64,000 nt of DNA, taken from positions 434,001 through 498,000 of the forward strand of contig NZ_LQGV01000001.1 in NCBI RefSeq assembly GCF_001620065.1. Reading direction: 5' to 3'. The stretch comes from Microbacterium sp. TNHR37B. GTDB taxonomy: Bacteria; Actinomycetota; Actinomycetes; Actinomycetales; Microbacteriaceae. Position 1 is the stretch's first letter; every line of letters begins with the position of its first letter. The notes beneath the pieces were generated by a model. It was not told where the DNA came from. It worked only from the letters and a program-made list of their open reading frames with translations, and did not search any database. Position numbers and translations under genes: made by a program. Positions 34,179 to 43,708 of this stretch are shown in pieces.

Positions 34179-35879
34179 TCAGGACTTCGCGGCGTCGTTC
34201 GAGATCCGCAGGTCGAGGGCGAAGTCGATGGGGAACCCTCCGAAGAGCAGCTCCCCCGCGGCGGCGGCGCTGTCTCTCACGGCCTCGGTGACGGCGTCGG
34301 CATCGCGCTCGGGGCAATGGACGATGATCTCGTCGTGCAGGAAGAAGGCGAGATGAGCACGCCGTCCGAAGACCGGCCCGGATGCTGCGGCTGTCGAATC
34401 CGTCGGCGGAAGCGTCCGCAGCCGCGTGCGGAGCTCGGCGAGCCAGCAGAGAGCCCACTCGGCGGCCGTTCCCTGCACCACGAAGTTGCGGGTGAAGCGG
34501 CCGCGGTCCCGCGCCGAACGACGTGCCGCTTCGGCGGCGTTCGCCGGCGCCTCAGGATCGCTCGCATTCGCCTGTAGGTGTCTCCACCGTTCCGACGGAC
34601 CGGGACTGGTGCGACCGAGCCACGTCGTGACCGCCTCGCCCCGCTCGCCCGCGCGAGCAGCGTCGTCCACGAGCCCCATCGCGCGTGGATAGGCACGACG
34701 AAGAGCGGGCACCAGTCGGCCGCTGTCTCCGGTCGTCGCGCCGTACATGGCGCCGAGCACCGCGATCTTCGCCTCTTGCCTCGTCGTCACGACGCCGCCC
34801 GCGACGATGCCGGCGTACAGGTCCGTTCCGCGGGCTGCGTTCGCGAGCGCCGTATCTCGGGACATGGCCGCGAGCACCCTCGGCTCCAGTTGTGCCACAT
34901 CGGCCACCACGAACACCCACCCCGGATCGGCACGGACGGCAGGTCGGAGCAGACGTGGCAGCTGCAGGGCTCCCCCGCCGGATGAGGCCCACCGACCTGT
35001 GACGACGCCCCCCGGAACGTAGACAGGCCGGAACCTCCCAGCTGCTGCCCACTCGTCGAGCCACGTCCACCCGTTCGCCGTGAGCAGCCGCGTGAGCTTC
35101 TTGTAGGCCAGGAGCGGAGGGATCGCGGGATGGTCGTACTGCGTGAGCTCCCACCGGTTGGTCGTCTGTGCCGCGATGCCCGCTCGATGGAGCGCGCGCA
35201 GCAGCTTCGGCTGCGAGTCGAGGCTGGCGTGGGGGTCACCGAGCGCCGCACGCACCTCGTCCGCGAGCCGTTGCGCCTCTCGCGGAAGGGTGCCGGGGGC
35301 GGGTCTCGGGCCGAGGAGATCCTCTAGGAGGGCTTCGTGGGTGGGGCGATGCCAGGGGAGGCCTGCGGCGTGTAGTTCGGCCGCGAGCAGCGCACCGGCG
35401 GATTCGGCGGCAAGCAGGAGGCGGAGCCGGTCGGGTTGGGTGGCGGACTCGAGTGCGCGCCGTTGGCGGTCGAACTCGGCCTGCACCTCATCGATGTCGT
35501 CGGGCAGTCGTTCGCGGTCGTCCACGAGGTCGAAGAGAGCATCGCCACCAGCGGGTGCGGGCGCCGCCGCGGCCCAGGCCGTCGCGGCCCGAAGCTCCGC
35601 CGGATCGGTGACGAGGGTGCTCAACTGCAGGATCGCGTGAGAGAGGCGCAGATCGTGGCATCGCTCGATCTCCACGCCGTCGGCCAGGAGAGCCGGGTAC
35701 CAGGCCGCGGTGTCGTTCCAGACCCATCGGAGCCCCGGTGACGACTCCCGGACCCACCGGGTGAGCTCGGCATCCGCGACGACGTGTCGACGCTGCTCGG
35801 CGCCTGCGGGGTCGAGGTCGACGAGCACCGTGTCCCCCGCAGCCTGGTGTGCGACCAGGCGCCATCGCGCGTCGGTCAC
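34179..35879 (-). CDS. Family A DNA polymerase-like protein (PolA-like, degenerate exonuclease)
   Basis: A 566-residue protein of the type annotated as bifunctional 3'-5' exonuclease/DNA polymerase in actinobacteria, distinct from full-length PolA. Polymerase motif A is VVADVAQLEPR (~330), motif B is RQEAKIAVLGAMYG (~375), motif C is FFLHDEIIVH (~520), so the catalytic residues are kept. The N-terminal ~150 residues resemble the DnaQ-like exonuclease fold but I cannot find all its acidic residues; no 5' nuclease domain is present. Start is GTG 35879. It may act in repair or translesion synthesis; that is inferred from family only. Confidence 0.82.
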   Translation of the reverse strand: MTDARWRLVAHQAAGDTVLVDLDPAGAEQRRHVVADAELTRWVRESSPGLRWVWNDTAAWYPALLADGVEIERCHDLRLSHAILQLSTLVTDPAELRAATAWAAAAPAPAGGDALFDLVDDRERLPDDIDEVQAEFDRQRRALESATQPDRLRLLLAAESAGALLAAELHAAGLPWHRPTHEALLEDLLGPRPAPGTLPREAQRLADEVRAALGDPHASLDSQPKLLRALHRAGIAAQTTNRWELTQYDHPAIPPLLAYKKLTRLLTANGWTWLDEWAAAGRFRPVYVPGGVVTGRWASSGGGALQLPRLLRPAVRADPGWVFVVADVAQLEPRVLAAMSRDTALANAARGTDLYAGIVAGGVVTTRQEAKIAVLGAMYGATTGDSGRLVPALRRAYPRAMGLVDDAARAGERGEAVTTWLGRTSPGPSERWRHLQANASDPEAPANAAEAARRSARDRGRFTRNFVVQGTAAEWALCWLAELRTRLRTLPPTDSTAAASGPVFGRRAHLAFFLHDEIIVHCPERDADAVTEAVRDSAAAAGELLFGGFPIDFALDLRISNDAAKS

Positions 35880-35898
35880 GGGTGGATGGCGAGTGCCC

Positions 35899-36633
35899 TC
35901 ATGAGAGGCCCGACTCCTCGGTGCGCACGAGGATGCAGCCGCATTCCGGGCAGGTCACGACGTCGTCCTCCGCTGCCTGGGCCAGGCGGTGCAGGTCGGA
36001 GCCGGCCAGCACCATGCGACAGCCTTCGCAGGTGCGCTGGCGGAGGAGCCCGGCGCCGATCCCCCGCGCGGCGAGCCGGTCATACATCGACAGCAGATCC
36101 GCCGGGACGGTCGCCGCGACGGCGTCGCGGTCGCGCGAGGCCCCGTCGTAGGTGGCCGCTGCGCTCTCGACCGCAGCTTTGCCCTCGGCGCTGAGGCGAG
36201 CACCCTCGTCGTTGGTGGCGGCGATGAGCGCTTCCTGCGCGGCGATCTCGGATTCCGCTGCCTCGATGCGCTCCATGACCTCGAGTTCGGCCTCTTCCAG
36301 ATCGTTCTTGCGCTTGGCAAGCGAGGCGATCTCGTGTCCGAGTCCTTGGGCGTCCTTCGCGCTGCTCGTGGCCGCCAGCAGTTCGGCGTCACGTGCCGCA
36401 CGAGCATCCACGACGGCCACATCGGACTCGATCCGCGAGAGCTCGGCGGCGAGGTCATCGCGTGCGCCGAGAAGTCTCGTCAGCTCGACCGACTGGGCCT
36501 GGCGCTGGGCGAGGAGCTCCTGAACCCGTTGCGCCTGAGCGGGGTTCTTGCGCGCATGGTCGGCCGCGCGCAGCGTGACATCGAGCGCGGCGAGGTCGAG
36601 GAGGCGGCGCTGGTCCGTGGGGCTGGCTTTCAC
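35899..36633 (-). CDS. Coiled-coil zinc-ribbon protein (CT398-like hin1)
   Basis: A 244-residue protein with a long coiled coil (about residues 10-170, rich in Glu, Ala, Arg, Gln) followed by a zinc ribbon: two CxxC pairs, in TCEGCRM and TCPECGC. This is the C4-type zinc-ribbon family found in many bacteria, with unclear function; a role in surface-protein or secretion processes has been suggested for relatives. GTG 36633 is chosen because TAGGTT stands seven bases upstream, giving a leaderless start. Divergent from the permease gene. Confidence 0.8.
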   Translation of the reverse strand: MKASPTDQRRLLDLAALDVTLRAADHARKNPAQAQRVQELLAQRQAQSVELTRLLGARDDLAAELSRIESDVAVVDARAARDAELLAATSSAKDAQGLGHEIASLAKRKNDLEEAELEVMERIEAAESEIAAQEALIAATNDEGARLSAEGKAAVESAAATYDGASRDRDAVAATVPADLLSMYDRLAARGIGAGLLRQRTCEGCRMVLAGSDLHRLAQAAEDDVVTCPECGCILVRTEESGLS

Positions 36634-36737
36634 GCAGTCCAACCTATCGCGCGTATCCACACGCCGGCGGCCCGCTCCCCCGACGGGATCTCGCTCGGGT
36701 CTACGATGTGGTGCGGACCCGCGGAGGGAGCAACACG

Positions 36738-38240
36738 ATGAGCGTGATGCGGACGAAGAGCGTCGAGAGATCCATCGCCGATACCGAGGAACCTGAGTTC
36801 CGTCTGAAGAAGTCCCTGTCCGCGTTCGATCTCACCGTCTTCGGTGTCGGTGTCGTCATCGGTGCCGGAATCTTCACTTTGACCGGCCGCGTCGCCCACG
36901 AAGTGGCGGGCCCTGCCATTGTCGTGAGCTTCGTCGTCGCGGCCATCGCGTGCGGCCTGGCGGCCATGTGCTACGCGGAGTTCGCGTCCACGGTCCCGGT
37001 TTCCGGATCGGCCTACACCTTCTCCTACGCGTCATTGGGCGAGTTGTTCGCGTGGATCATCGGATGGGATCTGATCCTGGAGATGTTCCTGGGCGCGGGC
37101 GTGGTGGCCCAGGGGTGGAGCGCCTATCTCGGTGTGCTCCTCGAGCAGCTGGGTCTGCCGATCCCCGAGGCCATCGGTTACGGCGGCACGGTGGACGTGA
37201 TGGCGATTCTCCTCGTGATCGTCCTCGGCGCCCTGATGACGTACGGCATTCGCGAGTCGATGCGCGTGAACATGGTGCTCGTCGGCCTCAAGCTGTTCAT
37301 CGTCCTCTTCGTGATTGTCGCGGGGCTGCTGTTCGTCAATCCGGCGAACTACACGCCCTTCATTCCGGATTCCGCCCCTCGAGAGACGGCGACGGGGCTC
37401 ACTCAGCCCCTCCTGCAGTTCGTGTCCGGCATCGAGCCGATGGCGTTCGGTCTCGGCGGGATCTTCGCCGGCGCCGCATTGGTCTTCTTCGCGTACATCG
37501 GCTTCGACGTCGTGGCGACCACGGCCGAGGAGACGAAGAAGCCGCAGCGGGACCTCCCGATCGGGATCATCGCCTCGCTCGTCATCTGCACCGTGCTCTA
37601 CTGCGCGGTCGCGCTCGTCGTGACCGGCATGGTCTCCTACGCGGATCTCGACCCGGCAGCCGCCCTCGCGAACGCCTTCGCCCACCACGGTCAGGCCTGG
37701 ATGGCGACCGTGATCTCGGCGGGTGCTGTAGCTGGGCTCACCACGGTCGTCCTGACCCTCCTCATCGGTGCCACGCGCATCATCTTCGCGATGTCCCGCG
37801 ACGCCCTCCTCCCCCGCTCGCTTGCGAAGGTCCACCCGACGCGCCGCACACCATGGGTGATCTCGATCATCGTCACCGTCGTGGTCGCCCTCGTCGCCGG
37901 CCTCACCCCGGTCGGGGTCCTCGAGGAGATGGTGAACATCGGGACGCTCTCCGCGTTCGTCCTGGTGTCGATCGGCGTCATCGTGCTCCGACGCACCCGC
38001 CCGGATCTGAAGCGGGGGTTCCGCGTGCCGTGGAGTCCTGTGCTTCCCGCGCTCTCCGCGGCCATCTGCACCTATCTCATGCTCAACCTGACTGTCGAGA
38101 CGTGGCTGCGGTTCCTGATCTGGCTCGCCCTGGGATTCGTCATCTACTTCGCCTACGGCCGAGGTCACTCCCGTCTGGGTGCGGACGACGCGCCGTACTT
38201 CAATCCCGCTGAGCCGAAGATCGTCGGACGCGACGGCTGA
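36738..38240 (+). CDS. APC-family amino acid permease (cationic amino acid transporter type)
   Basis: A 500-residue integral membrane transporter with about 12-14 helices. FGVGVVIGAGIF and TVPVSGSAYTFSYASLGELFAWIIGW are classic APC substrate-binding and helix signatures; the C-terminal half carries VVATTAEETKKPQRDLPIG, a marker of the cationic amino acid transporter branch. Substrate cannot be fixed from sequence. ATG 36738 has GGAGGGAG at a good distance. Single gene, probably monocistronic. Confidence 0.9.
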   Translation: MSVMRTKSVERSIADTEEPEFRLKKSLSAFDLTVFGVGVVIGAGIFTLTGRVAHEVAGPAIVVSFVVAAIACGLAAMCYAEFASTVPVSGSAYTFSYASLGELFAWIIGWDLILEMFLGAGVVAQGWSAYLGVLLEQLGLPIPEAIGYGGTVDVMAILLVIVLGALMTYGIRESMRVNMVLVGLKLFIVLFVIVAGLLFVNPANYTPFIPDSAPRETATGLTQPLLQFVSGIEPMAFGLGGIFAGAALVFFAYIGFDVVATTAEETKKPQRDLPIGIIASLVICTVLYCAVALVVTGMVSYADLDPAAALANAFAHHGQAWMATVISAGAVAGLTTVVLTLLIGATRIIFAMSRDALLPRSLAKVHPTRRTPWVISIIVTVVVALVAGLTPVGVLEEMVNIGTLSAFVLVSIGVIVLRRTRPDLKRGFRVPWSPVLPALSAAICTYLMLNLTVETWLRFLIWLALGFVIYFAYGRGHSRLGADDAPYFNPAEPKIVGRDG

Positions 38241-38247
38241 TCAGGAC

Positions 38248-38397
38248 GTGTCCCGAGGAGAATTCCGCTCAGCGCGTCTGGATCGTGAGATCCGCGAACG
38301 GGTGAACGATGGCTGGACAGTCGTGGAGCGGCGCCCCGATGGGGTGCTCCTGACACACCCCGCGCCGCCGCCCGCATGGTGGGTCCTCTGGGCGTGA
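38248..38397 (+). CDS. Small hypothetical protein
   Basis: A possible 49-residue protein starting at GTG 38248, seven bases after the permease stop. It contains LDREIRERVNDGWTVVERRP and ends in AWWVLWA, a hydrophobic aromatic tail. Similar short 'EGW-x-V' proteins are common in actinobacteria, which is the reason to report it, but no ribosome site is convincing and I cannot rule out chance. The DNA continues the codon bias of the surroundings. Confidence 0.4.
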   Translation: MSRGEFRSARLDREIRERVNDGWTVVERRPDGVLLTHPAPPPAWWVLWA

Positions 38398-38477
38398 GCC
38401 GTGGCGGGACCGGGCGGTGACGTCGACGGACAGCGGAGGAGAGAGAGGGGGGCTCCGCGGTGGGCGGGGATGATGGG

Positions 38478-38550
38478 TGGGCCCTGCCGGGATCGAACCG
38501 ACGACATCCACGGTGTAAACGTGGCGCTCTACCAGCTGAGCTAAAGGCCC
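38478..38550 (-). tRNA. tRNA-Val (anticodon TAC)
   Basis: A 73-nt cloverleaf on the minus strand: acceptor GGGCCTT with AGGGCCC, D-arm GCTCAGCTGGTAGAGC, anticodon stem CCACG/CGTGG with loop TTTACAC, and T-arm GTCGGTTCGATCCCGGC. Anticodon TAC reads GTA and other valine codons. Discriminator is A; CCA is not encoded, as usual in actinobacteria. Confidence 0.95.
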
Positions 38551-38627
38551 GCGGTGTCGAGTCTAGCGGCGCGGCGCAGCGCCGCTCTCGACCCCGCCCG
38601 ACGGCGCCGGGAGGGGCGGTGAGTGAC

Positions 38628-38633
38628 TAGGCT
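38628..38633 (+). promoter_or_regulatory. aceE promoter -10 box
   Basis: TAGGCT in TGACTAGGCTGA is a good -10 candidate about 90 bases before the aceE start, giving a leader of roughly 85 bases. No clear -35 was found. The leader does not show an obvious stable hairpin by eye. Confidence 0.5.
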
Positions 38634-38723
38634 GATCCAGGATGCGTTGTCGTTGCTTCACAAAGCCCGGCGCCTCCACAGCCCCATCCCTGGTATGACC
38701 TGCCAGAAGACGAAAGGTGTCCC

Positions 38724-41453
38724 GTGACTGTCAACGATCAGGATCCGTACTCCCAGGGCCCGCAGGACAGCGATCCCGAAGAGACGCACGAATGGCAGGA
38801 ATCCCTGCATCAGCTCGTCGACGCCAAGGGTGCCGGCCGGGGTCGCGAGATCATGCTGAGCCTGCTGCAGGCATCGCGTGAGCTGCAGCTGAACGTGCCG
38901 CAGATCCCCACGACCGACTACATCAACACGATCGCGCCGGAGAACGAGCCCGAGTTCCCCGGAGACGAGGAACTGGAGCGCCGGTATCGCCGGTGGATCC
39001 GCTGGAACGCGGCGCTGACCGTTCACCGTGCGCAGCGCCCCGGCATCGGCGTCGGCGGCCACATCTCCACCTACGCCTCGTCTGCCTCTCTCTACGAGGT
39101 CGGCTTCAACCACTTCTTCCGGGGCCTCGACGACCCGAGCGGTGGCGACCAGGTGTTCGTGCAGGGCCACGCCTCCCCCGGCATCTACGCGCGGTCGTTC
39201 CTCGAGGGGCGCCTCTCCGCCGACCAGCTCGACGGATTCCGCCAGGAGAAGTCGCAAGCGCCGCTGGGCATCCCCTCCTACCCGCACCCGCGGCTGATGC
39301 CGGACTACTGGCAGTTCCCCACCGTGTCGATGGGTCTTGGACCGATCAACGCCATCTACCAGGCGATGACGAACAAGTACCTCACCAACCGCGGCATCAA
39401 GGACCTCTCCGACTCCCACGTCTGGGCGTTCCTCGGCGACGGTGAGATGGACGAGGTCGAGAGCCGTGGTCAGCTGCAGGTTGCGGCCAACGAGGGCCTC
39501 GACAACCTGACCTTCGTGGTCAACTGCAACCTGCAGCGCCTCGACGGTCCCGTCCGCGGCAACGGCAAGATCATTCAGGAGCTCGAGAGCTTCTTCCGCG
39601 GCGCCGGCTGGAACGTCATCAAGGTCGTCTGGGGCCGCGGCTGGGATGAGCTGCTGGAGAAGGACCGTGACGGTGCGCTCGTGCACCTCATGAACACGAC
39701 CCCCGACGGCGACTTCCAGACCTACCGCGCCGAGGACGGCAAGTTCATCCGCGACCACTTCTTCGCGCGCGACGAGCGGACGCTCGAGATGGTGAAGGAC
39801 TGGTCCGACGACGACATCTGGGGCAAGCTCCGCCGTGGTGGCCTGGACTACCAGAAGGTGTACGCCGCGTACAAGACGGCCGTCGAGCACAAGGGCCAGC
39901 CCACCGTCATCCTCGCCAAGACGATCAAGGGCTACGGGCTCGGTCACCACTTCGAGGGGCGCAACGCGACGCACCAGATGAAGAAGATGACGCTCGACGA
40001 CCTCAAGCACTTCCGCGACTCGATGCGTATCCCGATCACCGACGCGCAGCTCGAGGAGAACCCCTACCTCCCGCCGTACTTCCACCCCGGTATGGAGGAC
40101 GAGACGATCCAGTACATGGTCGAGAAGCGTCGTGCGCTGGGAGGCTTCCTCCCGGAGCGCCGCACGCACCACGTGCCGATCGCCCTCCCCGATGACAACG
40201 CCTACGCGCTCCCCAAGAAGGGCTCCGGCACGCAGGAGGTCGCCACCACGATGGCGTTCGTCCGGTTGCTGAAGGACCTCCTGCGGGTGAAGGACTTCGG
40301 TCACCGGATCGTCCCGATCATCCCCGACGAGGCGCGCACCTTCGGGCTCGACGCGTTCTTCCCGACCGCGAAGATCTACAACCCCAACGGCCAGAACTAC
40401 ACCTCGGTCGACCGCGAGCTGCTCCTGGCCTACAAGGAGAGCCCGCAGGGTCAGATCATGCACGTCGGCATCAACGAGGCGGGAGCCGTCGCGGCGTTCA
40501 CGAACGTCGGCACGGCGTACTCGACCCACGGCGAGCCGCTCATCCCGGTCTACATCTTCTACTCGATGTTCGGATTCCAGCGCACGGGTGACGCCCAGTG
40601 GGCAGCCGGCGACCAGATGGCCCGCGGTTTCATCATGGGCGCCACCGCCGGTCGCACGACGCTCACCGGTGAAGGGCTCCAGCACGCCGACGGGCACTCG
40701 CACCTGCTCGCCTCGACCAACCCCGCCACCATCTCGTACGACCCGGCCTACGGCTACGAGATCGCGCACATCGTGCGCGCGGGAATCGAGCGGATGTACG
40801 GCGGCAACCACCCCGACCCCAACGTGATGTACTACATCACCCTCTACAACGAGCCGCTCGTGCAGCCGGCCGAGCCCGAGGGTGTCGACGTCGAGGGCAT
40901 CGTGCGGGGCATGCACCGGATCTCGACCGGCGAGGGCGACGGCCACCGTGCCCAGCTCCTCGCCTCGGGCGTCGGCGTGCCGTGGGCGCTGGAAGCGCAG
41001 CAGCTCCTCAAAGACGACTGGGGCGTCGTGGCCGACGTGTGGTCGGTCACGAGCTGGACGGAGCTGCGTCGCGACGGTCTCGCCGCGGACGAGCACAACT
41101 TCCTCCACCCGCTCGACGAGCCGCGGTCCGCCTACGTGTCCGACCGGCTGCGGGAGACCGAGGGCCCCGTCATCGCGGTCAGCGACTTCATGCACGCCGT
41201 GCAGGATCAGATCCGTCCGTGGGTGCCGCGTCGCTTCGCGACTCTCGGCGCCGACGGCTTCGGCTTCTCCGACACCCGGCCCGCGGCCCGGCGATACTTC
41301 AAGATCGACGGCCCGTCGATCGTCGTCCGCACGCTGCAGGCGCTCGCGGAGGACGGTCTGGTCGACCGCTCCCTGTCGGCGCAGGCGATCGAGAAGTACC
41401 GTCTGCACGACGTGACCGCCGGCACGAGCGGGAACGCAGGCGGCGAGAGCTGA
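38724..41453 (+). CDS. aceE: Pyruvate dehydrogenase E1 component, homodimeric
   Basis: A 909-residue thiamine diphosphate enzyme that decarboxylates pyruvate and passes the acetyl group to lipoyl E2, making acetyl-CoA. The ThDP/Mg motif [13 protein letters not shown] with downstream [14 protein letters not shown] is clear, as are [15 protein letters not shown] and the pyrimidine-domain [13 protein letters not shown] region. Length matches E. coli-type E1. GTG 38724 has GAAAGG about ten bases upstream. Upstream of the fatty-acid operon and its regulator, a conserved actinobacterial arrangement linking acetyl-CoA supply to lipid synthesis. Confidence 0.96.
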   Translation: MTVNDQDPYSQGPQDSDPEETHEWQESLHQLVDAKGAGRGREIMLSLLQASRELQLNVPQIPTTDYINTIAPENEPEFPGDEELERRYRRWIRWNAALTVHRAQRPGIGVGGHISTYASSASLYEVGFNHFFRGLDDPSGGDQVFVQGHASPGIYARSFLEGRLSADQLDGFRQEKSQAPLGIPSYPHPRLMPDYWQFPTVSMGLGPINAIYQAMTNKYLTNRGIKDLSDSHVWAFLGDGEMDEVESRGQLQVAANEGLDNLTFVVNCNLQRLDGPVRGNGKIIQELESFFRGAGWNVIKVVWGRGWDELLEKDRDGALVHLMNTTPDGDFQTYRAEDGKFIRDHFFARDERTLEMVKDWSDDDIWGKLRRGGLDYQKVYAAYKTAVEHKGQPTVILAKTIKGYGLGHHFEGRNATHQMKKMTLDDLKHFRDSMRIPITDAQLEENPYLPPYFHPGMEDETIQYMVEKRRALGGFLPERRTHHVPIALPDDNAYALPKKGSGTQEVATTMAFVRLLKDLLRVKDFGHRIVPIIPDEARTFGLDAFFPTAKIYNPNGQNYTSVDRELLLAYKESPQGQIMHVGINEAGAVAAFTNVGTAYSTHGEPLIPVYIFYSMFGFQRTGDAQWAAGDQMARGFIMGATAGRTTLTGEGLQHADGHSHLLASTNPATISYDPAYGYEIAHIVRAGIERMYGGNHPDPNVMYYITLYNEPLVQPAEPEGVDVEGIVRGMHRISTGEGDGHRAQLLASGVGVPWALEAQQLLKDDWGVVADVWSVTSWTELRRDGLAADEHNFLHPLDEPRSAYVSDRLRETEGPVIAVSDFMHAVQDQIRPWVPRRFATLGADGFGFSDTRPAARRYFKIDGPSIVVRTLQALAEDGLVDRSLSAQAIEKYRLHDVTAGTSGNAGGES

Positions 41454-41461
41454 GCTCGCGC

Positions 41462-42673
41462 ATGCCGACCAGACCCACCCCGCAGGAGAAAGCCGAGACG
41501 CTCGCGTGGTTGCGTCGCATCTCGGGAGACCTCGCGACGGCGACGATCCAGCGCCTCGAGGACACCCTTCCGTGGTACGCGGAGATGCCGCCCGCGCGGC
41601 GCTCCGCGGTGGGTCTGGTCGCGCAGGCGGGGATCTCGGCATTCATCCAGTGGTATGACGACCCCACGGCCCAGCCGTGGATCGCGGCCGACATCTTCGC
41701 CGCGGCGCCGCGCGAGCTCCTCCGCAGCGTGAGCCTCACGCAGACCCTTCAGCTGATCCGGGTCACCGTGGAGGTGACCGAGGAACGTGTCGCCGGTCGC
41801 GGTGAGGATCTGCGCGAGAGCACTCTGCTCTACTCGCGAGAGGTCGCCTTCGCTGCCGCCGACGTCTACGCCCGGGCGGCCGAAGCCCGAGGGCTGTGGG
41901 ACGCGCGACTCGAAGCGCTCGTGGTCGACTCGATCCTCACCGGTGAGTCCGATGAGGAGCTGCCGAGCAGGATCGCCGCCCTCGGTTGGCACGGCCACGG
42001 CGAGGTGGCGGTGCTCGTGGGCACCACTCCCCCTCAGTTCGACGTGGACCACCTGCGTCGGCTGGCTCGCAAGCTCGGCGTCGACGTGCTGATCGGTGTG
42101 CAGGGTGTCCGCCTCGTCCTCGTCATCGGTCGCGCCGATCCACCCGGAGCGAGCGAACGCGAGGACAAGCTCTCGTTCCCGGAGATCGCCAAGCGCCTCG
42201 AGCCGGGCTTCGGCAGCGGACACCTGGTCCTGGGCCCCCCGGTCCCCGCGCTCGTCGATGCCGGCCAGAGTGCGCGCGCGGCCCTCGCGGGCTTCGCCGT
42301 CGCGAAGGCCTGGCGTCACGCACCTCGTCCGGTCGAGGCGGACGATCTGCTCCCGGAACGGGCTCTGGCAGGCGATCCCCTCGCGAAGGCGACGCTGGTC
42401 GAGCGGATCTACCGGCCGCTCCAGGCGCATTCGACCGATCTCGTGGCGACGCTCTGGAGCTACCTGGACAACGGCCGGTCGCTGGAGGCGACGGCGCGCG
42501 AGCTGTTCGTCCATCCGAACACCGTGCGGTATCGCCTCAAGCGGGTTTCGGACGTGATCGGCTGGGACGCGACGGGGCCGCGGGAGGCGCTCATCCTCCA
42601 GACCGCGCTCATCATCGGATCGATCGGCACCGACGTCACCCGCCGGCGTTCGCCCGCGCCGCGGCGAGGCTGA
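41462..42673 (+). CDS. fasR: FasR-like PucR/CdaR-family transcriptional regulator of fatty-acid synthesis
   Basis: A 403-residue regulator. The C-terminal helix-turn-helix (about residues 335-395) includes SLEATARELFVHPNTVRYRLKRVSDVIG, the PucR/CdaR DNA-binding pattern; the N-terminal part is helical with a GGDEF-like middle domain region. In Streptomyces an orthologue at the same place (FasR) activates the fabD-fabH-acpP-fabF operon, so a similar role is inferred from synteny. ATG 41462 lies eight bases after the aceE stop, so the gene may be read with aceE. No autoregulation site was recognised. Confidence 0.85.
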   Translation: MPTRPTPQEKAETLAWLRRISGDLATATIQRLEDTLPWYAEMPPARRSAVGLVAQAGISAFIQWYDDPTAQPWIAADIFAAAPRELLRSVSLTQTLQLIRVTVEVTEERVAGRGEDLRESTLLYSREVAFAAADVYARAAEARGLWDARLEALVVDSILTGESDEELPSRIAALGWHGHGEVAVLVGTTPPQFDVDHLRRLARKLGVDVLIGVQGVRLVLVIGRADPPGASEREDKLSFPEIAKRLEPGFGSGHLVLGPPVPALVDAGQSARAALAGFAVAKAWRHAPRPVEADDLLPERALAGDPLAKATLVERIYRPLQAHSTDLVATLWSYLDNGRSLEATARELFVHPNTVRYRLKRVSDVIGWDATGPREALILQTALIIGSIGTDVTRRRSPAPRRG

Positions 42674-42682
42674 GTCGGGCGG

Positions 42683-42744
42683 TATCCTGTCCGACGCGCA
42701 CAAAGGTCTTCGTGTTTCTTGTGACTGTCTCGCCAGTCGGCGAG
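42683..42744 (+). promoter_or_regulatory. fabD operon promoter and leader elements
   Basis: TATCCT at 42683-42688 can serve as -10. Downstream are a loose palindrome with CACAAAGG (42699-42706) and TTTCTTGTG (42715-42723), a possible regulator site, and a perfect 6-bp hairpin CTCGCC-AGTC-GGCGAG (42729-42744). The GGGAGGATAGGGA ribosome site follows. The FasR binding site is not assigned; these are candidates only. Confidence 0.4.
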
Positions 42745-42769
42745 CATCTGTTCTTGGGAGGATAGGGAA

Positions 42770-43708
42770 GTGATCATTGCTGTCTTCCCCGGTCAGGGGT
42801 CGCAAACACCGGGTTTCCTCGAGCCGTGGCTCGAGCTCGACGGTGCACGCGAGCGGCTGGCCGGGTTCTCCGAGCTCGCCGACGTCGACCTCGGGGCGGC
42901 CGGGACGACGTGGGACGCCGAGCGCATCCGCGACACGCGCGTCGCTCAGCCGCTGATCGTCGCCGCCAGCCTCCTGTCCTGGCACGCGCTCGACAGTCGC
43001 GCTCCGGCCCTCCCTCAGGGTGTCGCCGGGCATTCTGTCGGGGAGATCTCTGCCCTGGCCGCCGCGGGCGTCCTCACAGACGCCGACGGCATGCGCCTGG
43101 TCGGCATCCGGGGTCGTGCGATGGCGGATGCTGCTGCTGCCGAGGAGACCGGGATGAGCGCAGTCCTCGGCGGTGATCAGGACGCGGTCGTCGCCCGACT
43201 CGAAGAGCTCGACCTCACCCCGGCCAACTACAACGGCGGCGGCCAGATCGTCGCCGCCGGTGCCGCATCTGCGCTCTCCGCGTTGTCCGAGACGCCGCCG
43301 CCGGCCACGCGCGTCATCCCCCTGTCCGTCGCGGGTGCGTTCCACACGCGCTTCATGGCGCCTGCCGTCGAGACGCTGCGAGCTGCGGCCCAGGGTGTGA
43401 ACCCCGCCGCTCCGGCGCGGACGCTCTGGACGAACCGCGACGGCTCCGTCGTCACGGATGGCCGCGCCGCGCTCGACCTGCTCGTCGAACAGGTCGCTTC
43501 GCCTGTCCGCTGGGACCTGTGCATGGCCTCGTTCGCCGAGCACGAGGCACACGGGATCATCGAGTTCGCACCGGCCGGCGCGCTGACCGGTCTCGCCAAG
43601 CGAGCGCTGCGCGGTGTTCCCACCGTCGCGCTCAAGACGCCGGAAGACCTCGATGCGGCCATTGCGCTGCTCTCCACCGACAACGACACCCAGGGAGGCG
43701 CCGCGTGA
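42770..43708 (+). CDS. fabD: Malonyl-CoA:ACP transacylase
   Basis: A 312-residue transacylase that loads malonyl groups onto acyl carrier protein for chain extension. N-terminal VFPGQGSQTPGF and nucleophile GHSVGE with Ser89 are clear, followed by a conserved His in GAFHTRFM. GTG 42770 has GGAGG upstream. Overlaps fabH by four bases (GTGA), indicating coupled translation. First gene of the fab operon. Confidence 0.96.
   Translation: MIIAVFPGQGSQTPGFLEPWLELDGARERLAGFSELADVDLGAAGTTWDAERIRDTRVAQPLIVAASLLSWHALDSRAPALPQGVAGHSVGEISALAAAGVLTDADGMRLVGIRGRAMADAAAAEETGMSAVLGGDQDAVVARLEELDLTPANYNGGGQIVAAGAASALSALSETPPPATRVIPLSVAGAFHTRFMAPAVETLRAAAQGVNPAAPARTLWTNRDGSVVTDGRAALDLLVEQVASPVRWDLCMASFAEHEAHGIIEFAPAGALTGLAKRALRGVPTVALKTPEDLDAAIALLSTDNDTQGGAA

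Noticed and set aside
38658..41642. Nearly 1,000-codon minus-strand frame opposite aceE
   Set aside because: The plus strand encodes a complete AceE with all motifs; the antisense frame has no start signal and no recognisable family.
42699..42723. Firm assignment of the CACAA/TTGTG palindrome as the FasR operator
   Set aside because: Only five bases of each arm match and I know no reliable FasR motif for this family; kept only as a candidate.
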